Shown: positions 21,412 to 24,755 of the stretch, in pieces | Numbering within the stretch: position 1 is the first letter of the stretch | Layout of the letters: each line of letters opens with the position of its first letter | Virus record (IMG/VR): IMGVR_UViG_3300032296_000332 | Coordinates: 1 to 24,755 of that record | Reading direction: 5' to 3' (one strand) | DNA: 24,755 nt | Source: a virus | The notes under the pieces: model-generated | The model's database searches: none | What the model saw: the letters and a program-made list of their open reading frames with translations, nothing else | What the model was told of the DNA's origin: nothing | Position numbers and translations under genes: made by a program

Positions 21412-21887
21412 TCCTTAAACTGTTCGACTGGCACTCGCCAGCCTTCAATGTATGAATCATACCATTCGTCAGTCATATAGTCGGTAGGCGCAATGTGTCC
21501 ATATACCTCAACTTCAGAGTAATACTCAGTGTCCAATACTTTAGCCCCAAAAATATAGTTGTTGATGTCCTTCTTCCAAAAGGGTATAGAAGTTTGGGTT
21601 CGTATAGACCTAACCTCATAGTTCGCCCCCACATCAGCCAATAATTTACGTTGAGGATGAAGATTATTAGGGTACCAAGGGACATTCCAAGACTGGTTAT
21701 ACTGCTTGGCTACCGCCCACTCGCATACATTTGCCCTGATATTGGACAGCAATTCGTGCTCCAACTTGCCATCTATCTTACCTTTAGCATAGTTGGGTTT
21801 GTCTGTTGAGCCGAACTTGGCTAGCCATCTTTCTACTGCAAGGATAGTAGCAACCCTGACCTCATCTTTATCTAGGGCTACTATCAA
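21408..21887 (-). CDS. Hypothetical protein, possible nuclease-like fold (159 aa)
   Basis: 159 aa, starting at TTG 21887, which overlaps the stop of the small upstream gene (TTGA). It has a helix-rich N-terminus (HELLSNIRANVCEWAVAKQY) and a core LLADVGANYEVRSIRTQTSI, where Asp...EVR resembles a degenerate D...ExK nuclease motif (Arg replaces Lys), and then FWKKDINNYIFGAKVLD. That pattern is seen in phage proteins of restriction-endonuclease-like fold. Catalytic status is unclear. It may be a structure-binding relative. Confidence 0.5.
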   Translation of the reverse strand: MIVALDKDEVRVATILAVERWLAKFGSTDKPNYAKGKIDGKLEHELLSNIRANVCEWAVAKQYNQSWNVPWYPNNLHPQRKLLADVGANYEVRSIRTQTSIPFWKKDINNYIFGAKVLDTEYYSEVEVYGHIAPTDYMTDEWYDSYIEGWRVPVEQFKE

Positions 21888-22060
21888 CGCCAGGCAACCT
21901 TTGGATACTTAGTAAAATTAATAAAGAAAAATAGGAAATCAAATCTATTTACCCTAGCAACTATTGTATTTAGATTGTCTTCCTTCATATCTATCAAAGG
22001 ATACTTTTCATATCCAATACCAAAACAATGTATAGTATTAAACCCAATAGTTATAGACAT
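21884..22060 (-). CDS. Small hypothetical protein (58 aa)
   Basis: 58 aa from ATG 22060, MSITIGFNTIHCFGIGYEKY at the start, with a Phe-rich stretch (FDFLFFFINFTKYPKVAWR) at the end. It is probably beta-rich and compact. A TTG at 22081 would add seven residues, but AGGT just ahead of 22060 fits better. The stop overlaps the next gene (TTGA). Similar small phage proteins have no known role. Confidence 0.5.
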   Translation of the reverse strand: MSITIGFNTIHCFGIGYEKYPLIDMKEDNLNTIVARVNRFDFLFFFINFTKYPKVAWR

Positions 22061-22085
22061 ACTACCTATATCTTTAGTCAATTAA

Positions 22086-22871
22086 TTAACCACCATTCTC
22101 TGGTATGTCAGACATAAACATAAACTCAGGATTAAAAGATAACCAGCAGTTTAAATTAGCGTTAGCATCTGCCCGACCATATCTGTTCTTTACAGGGGCA
22201 ACAGCCATAGAAGTACCAACAACTCCAAGAGTGCAGATAAGAGCAGGAAGTTGCGCCACTTTGCCCTGAAGAGCCGAGCGAGGCTGACAAGGAGTACCAA
22301 GTACAGCCTCAGAAGTGTGATGAAGAATAATAATAGCAGCGTTAGTAGCACGAGCAAGGTATTTCAACTCCTTCATAATCGCCCTCATAGAAGCGAACTC
22401 TTCGCCTCCGTCAGTTGCAATGTCCATAAGATTATCTACAAAGATTGCTACGGGTGGGCAACCCCATAGTTCTTCAAAGGCTTGGACTTCTTCATCTATG
22501 TCTTGCAATGTAGGACTAGATTCAAATGACCAAACAATATGAGCACCCTTTGCTAATACAGCACGAGTCCAGCCTTGGTCAGTATTCATTAACTCTTCTA
22601 CATCAGTTTGATTCTTACCTGAAATCATTGAGGCTAATCGCATAGCCATAGTGTGAGCATTAGTGTCAGCAGATATGTATAGGCTAGGCACTTTCATATT
22701 TAATGCTAAGGCTAAAGCAAGAGTTGACTTACCTACACCTGGAGTTCCTGCAAGCATAGAGACTTCTGCTCTACGAAATATAATTTTATTACTTTCGAAT
22801 GTTTTAAATACTGAAGGTAGTGGCTCTCCGCCAATATCTTTTCTACCTACGCTACGAACAAGCGTTCTCAT
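22086..22871 (-). CDS. RecA-fold ATPase / DnaB-like replicative helicase
   Basis: 261 aa. Walker A GTPGVGKST (42-50), Walker B VAIFVD (141-146) and IIILHHTSE (180-188), which holds the polar residues that follow the sensor strand. It lacks a DnaB N-terminal domain and is shorter than full DnaB, as in many phage helicases and RepA/RadA-like loaders. It would unwind the fork or load proteins onto DNA, working with the primase downstream. Its ATG (22871) is preceded by GACAGGA and by a leader hairpin at 22889-22934. Confidence 0.85.
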   Translation of the reverse strand: MRTLVRSVGRKDIGGEPLPSVFKTFESNKIIFRRAEVSMLAGTPGVGKSTLALALALNMKVPSLYISADTNAHTMAMRLASMISGKNQTDVEELMNTDQGWTRAVLAKGAHIVWSFESSPTLQDIDEEVQAFEELWGCPPVAIFVDNLMDIATDGGEEFASMRAIMKELKYLARATNAAIIILHHTSEAVLGTPCQPRSALQGKVAQLPALICTLGVVGTSMAVAPVKNRYGRADANANLNCWLSFNPEFMFMSDIPENGG

Positions 22872-22888
22872 TGGTTTCCTGTCTTAAG

Positions 22889-22961
22889 TTGGAGGAGGGA
22901 TAATATCTTCCCCTTGCTACTACCCCTCCGCCAATTCTTATTCTAGTTCTTGTTGAACTAG
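22889..22961 (-). promoter_or_regulatory. Leader hairpins before the helicase gene
   Basis: Two hairpins lie in the gap of about 86 nt. One pairs TTGGAGGAGGG (22889-22899) with CCCTCCGCCAA (22924-22934), one mismatch and a 24-nt loop. The other is a perfect 7-bp CTAGTTC/GAACTAG with a 5-nt loop (22943-22961), overlapping the stop of the upstream gene. Neither has a U-tract on the minus strand, so they may be processing or attenuation sites, not terminators. Confidence 0.45.
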
Positions 22962-23356
22962 TTTGCTGGTTTGCATTGGTCTGGTGTCCCCTGCGGGGTT
23001 GGGCAAGCCCAGAATGCGTAAGGTTTCCCCGTCGTTTTGCTTACTCCACTGCGATGGATTCTTGCTCCGTGTATACACGTCGGGGTTGAGAGACCTCCCG
23101 TAGCGGATGGAGGCGATTGCGGGGCGGTTGTGGAGGTAGGCGACTGCACTATGCCTACTGTTGAACCAGTGGTCCCCAAAGGGGCGACAGTGTAAGCACC
23201 TTGAATTAACTTTCCAGTTGCTGCAATCTGTGTAGAGTAATCACTCACACCTTCAAGCAACACTGATAGTTCTTCAGAAGTATTTGCACGTATATTAATC
23301 AAGTCTCCAGATGGAGTTTTATAAGAGACTTGTAACTTCCAGTCTTCGTTTGCCAT
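22958..23356 (-). CDS. Zinc-ribbon protein, candidate ssDNA-binding accessory
   Basis: 132 aa. A folded N-terminus (MANEDWKLQVSYKTPSGDLI, EELSVLLEGV), a long Pro/Thr/Gly linker (about 55-92), then a C-terminal zinc motif with Cys94, His96, Cys118 and Cys128 (CIHG...KPYAFWACPT...QC). I have seen this C-terminal pattern in actinobacteriophages near recombination genes, where a single-stranded-DNA-binding role is often suggested. It lies between the Cas4-like nuclease and the helicase. The function is inferred from context only. Confidence 0.6.
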   Translation of the reverse strand: MANEDWKLQVSYKTPSGDLINIRANTSEELSVLLEGVSDYSTQIAATGKLIQGAYTVAPLGTTGSTVGIVQSPTSTTAPQSPPSATGGLSTPTCIHGARIHRSGVSKTTGKPYAFWACPTPQGTPDQCKPAN

Positions 23357-23953
23357 TTATTTATCCTTCGTGAATTGGCAGTGTTCTGTGAGTCCACAGT
23401 AACTGCACGATTGTAGGTTCGGTAGAAATATACCAGCCTTGCGAGCCTTATCAAAGCCTGACACAAAATATTCTAATGTATCTAGTGTATATCTACTAAG
23501 GTCAATCATTTCCCCTGTCCCTGACTCACGAGACATCCAGTAATTACCTAGATTGACTTTAACACCAAGCATCTCTTCTACACCGACTTTATAAAAGCCT
23601 AATTGTAAATCAGATACTGGCTTACGAGAGGATGTTTTCAAGTCGACAATCACAAGTTGTCCGTTAACTTCAAATATCCTGTCAATAAACATCTTCACTG
23701 GCACGTCAGCAATGATGGGATTTAATTCCAACTCAATAGCCCGAACACCTTGAGGGGTAGTCCAGATTTTCCAGTCTTTATTATTTTTGCGCCAAGAGAT
23801 GTAGTTGTCTACCCACTTGGAACCCTGTGTATTCCACCAAACAGCATCTTCCTTGTTTGGATTTGCAATAGTTGAACGACCAGCAACACGAGCAGTTGTT
23901 AAATCTAGTCCTTCAGATTCTTTAGCCCAAGCCTTTTCCCATAGTTCATTCAT
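23357..23953 (-). CDS. Cas4/RecB-type nuclease, main part
   Basis: 198 aa. RecB/Cas4-family core: VKMFIDRIFEV with Asp91, VIVDLKTSSR with Asp104 and Lys106, LQLGFY with Gln117/Tyr121, and three cysteines near the end (Cys183, Cys186, Cys192; SCSYCGLTEHC). Cas4-type nucleases need four cysteines for the Fe-S cluster; the fourth (C24) and the N-terminal SYS..TYL and GRAFH elements are encoded in the preceding ORF (23946-24134). The ATG at 23953 has no strong ribosome-binding site and overlaps that ORF by 8 nt. In phages these exonucleases process DNA ends for recombination. Confidence 0.8.
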   Translation of the reverse strand: MNELWEKAWAKESEGLDLTTARVAGRSTIANPNKEDAVWWNTQGSKWVDNYISWRKNNKDWKIWTTPQGVRAIELELNPIIADVPVKMFIDRIFEVNGQLVIVDLKTSSRKPVSDLQLGFYKVGVEEMLGVKVNLGNYWMSRESGTGEMIDLSRYTLDTLEYFVSGFDKARKAGIFLPNLQSCSYCGLTEHCQFTKDK

Positions 23954-24134
23954 TTTCTAGGTCATACAATTCTGTCGCATAGTGAAAGGCTCTGCCACCA
24001 GCAGACCATATTGAAGGCTCTTCTTCTAACTTCAGTAATCTTCCTAAGTAATACTGATAGCCACAAGTTAAATAAGTTGTAAATGCTGAATAAGATATAT
24101 GTGCAGGCAGTTCATATCCATCAAGTTTAAGCAT
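23946..24134 (-). CDS. Cas4/RecB-type nuclease, N-terminal part in a separate frame
   Basis: 62 aa. HISYSAFTTYLTCGYQYYLG (12-31) and SAGGRAFHYATELYDLE (44-60) are the N-terminal helix, the cluster cysteine (C24) and the GRAFH...E motif (H51, E55) of Cas4/RecB nucleases. The frame ends at TGA within ATGAATGA, and the rest of the enzyme reads in +1. Either a +1 frameshift or reinitiation is needed to make the whole enzyme, or two chains assemble. ATG 24134 has GACAGGAG 5 nt upstream and is the target of the predicted pseudoknot. Confidence 0.75.
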   Translation of the reverse strand: MLKLDGYELPAHISYSAFTTYLTCGYQYYLGRLLKLEEEPSIWSAGGRAFHYATELYDLENE

Positions 24135-24210
24135 AGTTTCTCCTGTCTATTGAATTAGATAACCCTCCTGCGGAGGACAGGAGAGTACTCAACACAAGAG
24201 AGTTATCTAA
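24134..24210 (-). promoter_or_regulatory. Pseudoknot-like leader that pairs with the ribosome-binding site
   Basis: On the minus strand: TTAGATAAC (24210-24202), a 17-nt gap, TCTCCTGTC (24184-24176), a 12-nt segment containing the GCAGGAGG half of a small CCTCC/GGAGG hairpin, GTTATCTAA (24163-24155), 7 nt, GACAGGAGA (24147-24139, the Shine-Dalgarno), then ATG 24134. The two 9-bp perfect helices interleave, which is the H-type pseudoknot order. Formation would hide the ribosome-binding site. Confidence 0.5.
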
Positions 24211-24225
24211 ATTTATTTATATTTA

Positions 24226-24246
24226 ATTATACTACCCTGTCGGGTA
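24226..24246 (-). promoter_or_regulatory. Candidate early promoter with operator
   Basis: TATAAT at 24231-24226 on the minus strand, with no TTGACA at normal distance. Immediately upstream is TACCC-GACA-GGGTA (24246-24233), an inverted repeat in the -10/-35 spacer. The 10 nt ACCCTGTCGG recurs at 24308-24317. It would drive the leftward replication operon. The missing -35 suggests an activator-dependent or repressed promoter. Confidence 0.4.
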
Positions 24247-24430
24247 ATTAGATTTAGGAAAGCCCCCCTACCCCCCATAAAAAATTATGGTTGGTAGAGA
24301 AGACATAACCCTGTCGGTATAACCGTCATTGAGGTTTCGCCCCCACCATTGCTGGTAGATGAATATTAACACAAGCACCTGACATATGGAAGCCATAGAC
24401 ACACCAATTAAAAACACAATAATGAACGAC
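24247..24430. other. AT-rich non-coding segment between early promoter and terminator
   Basis: It contains C-runs (24267-24273 and 24277-24282) and the second operator copy, and no credible gene on either strand. It separates the lysis cassette terminator from the early promoter. A distant enhancer, origin or unrecognised short RNA cannot be ruled out. Confidence 0.4.
24308..24317. repeat. Second copy of the operator-like ACCCTGTCGG
   Basis: Direct repeat of 24234-24243, 74 nt away. It carries one half of the inverted repeat (ACCCTGTCGG followed by TAT). The distance is about seven helical turns, so both could be bound by one looping repressor. It is short, so chance cannot be excluded. Confidence 0.35.
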
Positions 24431-24469
24431 AAAAGACCCCCTTCCCAGTATCTCTACTAGGTCGGGGGT
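24431..24469 (-). terminator. Strong intrinsic terminator after the lysis cassette
   Basis: Minus strand: outer stem ACCCCC/GGGGGT (24469-24464 with 24441-24436), a small interior loop, an inner stem of 7 bp (one G-U) with a GAGA tetraloop, and a CTTTT tract (24435-24431). It sits after the holin-like gene, so it stops lysis transcripts before the early promoter. The plus-strand side ends in TTATTT, so it may work in both directions. Confidence 0.75.
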
Positions 24470-24495
24470 TATTTGTGTCTTAAATGGGCGTTTAA

Positions 24496-24510
24496 AGCCC
24501 GATTAGGGCT
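24496..24510 (-). terminator. Short hairpin directly after the holin-like stop
   Basis: AGCCC-TAATC-GGGCT (24510-24496), followed by TTTAAA on the minus strand. It overlaps the last base pairs of the stop codon. It is a weaker, first terminator-like element ahead of the one at 24431-24469. Confidence 0.35.
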
Positions 24511-24703
24511 ACTTCTCTGTGCGTCCGAACTCTGGTGCTGACTTATCTAGTGCCTTTAAAATAGGTCCTACTAGGCCAGCAATGAATGCTGCTGCCAATA
24601 CCTTTGACTCACGTTGTCCTGCCGTATATAGCGCAACTGCAGATGCTGCAGCAGCACGAAGGTATGAGAGGGCAATTTGTTTTACTTTTTCTTTGTCAAA
24701 CAT
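24509..24703 (-). CDS. Holin-like small membrane protein (64 aa)
   Basis: 64 aa, MFDKEKVKQIALSYLRAAAA at the start. One or two hydrophobic segments are present: SYLRAAAASAVALYTAG (13-29) and LAAAFIAGLVGPILKAL (36-52). The end is charged (DKSAPEFGRTEK). The pattern, Ala-rich helix then a GP..KAL helix, is like the small holins of actinobacteriophages. It lies 9 nt after the endolysin stop, the normal lysis-cassette order. AAGGAG precedes ATG 24703. Holins permeabilise the membrane and release endolysin. Function inferred; confidence moderate. Confidence 0.65.
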   Translation of the reverse strand: MFDKEKVKQIALSYLRAAAASAVALYTAGQRESKVLAAAFIAGLVGPILKALDKSAPEFGRTEK

Positions 24704-24712
24704 TTTTTCTCC

Positions 24713-24755
24713 TTAGAGGAACTTAACTAACTCAGCCCAAGTTTTTGGACCGATG
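24713..24755 (-). CDS. Endolysin C-terminus (peptidoglycan-binding domain), partial
   Basis: The last 14 codons of a leftward gene that enters from the right edge: IGPKTWAELVKFL-stop. The phrase (V)GPKTWAxL is the ending of the peptidoglycan-binding-1 domain of endolysins. Only the tail is visible, so the catalytic type is unknown. Its stop is 9 nt from the holin-like start, which supports a lysis cassette. Confidence 0.65.
   Translation of the reverse strand, partial: IGPKTWAELVKFL

Noticed and set aside
24519-24716. 65-aa plus-strand ORF
   Set aside because: Antisense to the holin-like gene.
1-24755. tRNA genes, CRISPR arrays, integrase, insertion sequences
   Set aside because: I looked for cloverleaf pieces (TTCGA arms with acceptor stems), regularly spaced direct repeats, and integrase/transposase motifs and found none that hold up.

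Overview
The window looks like part of a tailed double-stranded DNA phage (Caudoviricetes) of an actinobacterium. Phage hallmarks are a large terminase, portal, scaffold and HK97-type capsid gene, a DnaG-like primase, a RecA-fold helicase and endolysin/holin genes. The actinobacterial signs are a WhiB-type Fe-S regulator (17263-17514) and a resuscitation-factor-like lytic transglycosylase (17454-17918). The AT-rich base composition suggests a low-GC actinobacterium, such as the small freshwater lineages; this host guess is inference. No integrase, tRNA or CRISPR array was seen.

Layout. (1) 1-13382, minus strand: the morphogenesis operon. In transcription order it holds large terminase, a 102-aa protein, portal, a proteasome/HslV-like Ntn hydrolase in the usual prohead-protease position, a 137-aa Pro/Gln/Gly-rich protein, a giant 1765-aa protein, two further virion-type proteins, scaffold, and the start of the major capsid protein (cut by the window edge). 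(2) 13383-14042: a non-coding control hub full of inverted repeats, with divergent transcription leaving both sides. (3) 14043-18261, plus strand: about 18 small genes, mostly overlapping by 1-4 nt. They include small membrane proteins, a run of Cys-rich zinc-ribbon microproteins, WhiB, an anchored transglycosylase and an FmdB-type zinc ribbon. The first part (14043-15305) is built of modules bounded by repeats and by three related structured leaders. (4) 18243-24134, minus strand, convergent with block 3: the replication and early module. It holds a two-ORF Cas4/RecB-type nuclease, a Zn-ribbon protein, a RecA/DnaB-like ATPase, several PD-(D/E)XK-like nucleases, a two-ORF primase (zinc domain plus TOPRIM), a DUF1599-like protein and a sigma-factor-like protein. 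(5) 24135-24508: a non-coding leader and promoter region with a possible pseudoknot that buries a ribosome-binding site, two operator-like repeats and a strong terminator. (6) 24509-24755, minus strand: the lysis cassette, with a holin-like protein and the last residues of a peptidoglycan-binding endolysin.

How it fits together (inference): WhiB, the small zinc proteins and the sigma-like protein would redirect host transcription. The block-4 enzymes replicate and process phage DNA, and the block-1 proteins build and fill the capsid. The most unusual parts are the repeated structured leaders at 14250-15305, the pseudoknot-like leader at 24134-24210, the proteasome-like protease in the capsid operon, and the primase and Cas4-type nuclease that are each spread over two overlapping reading frames.
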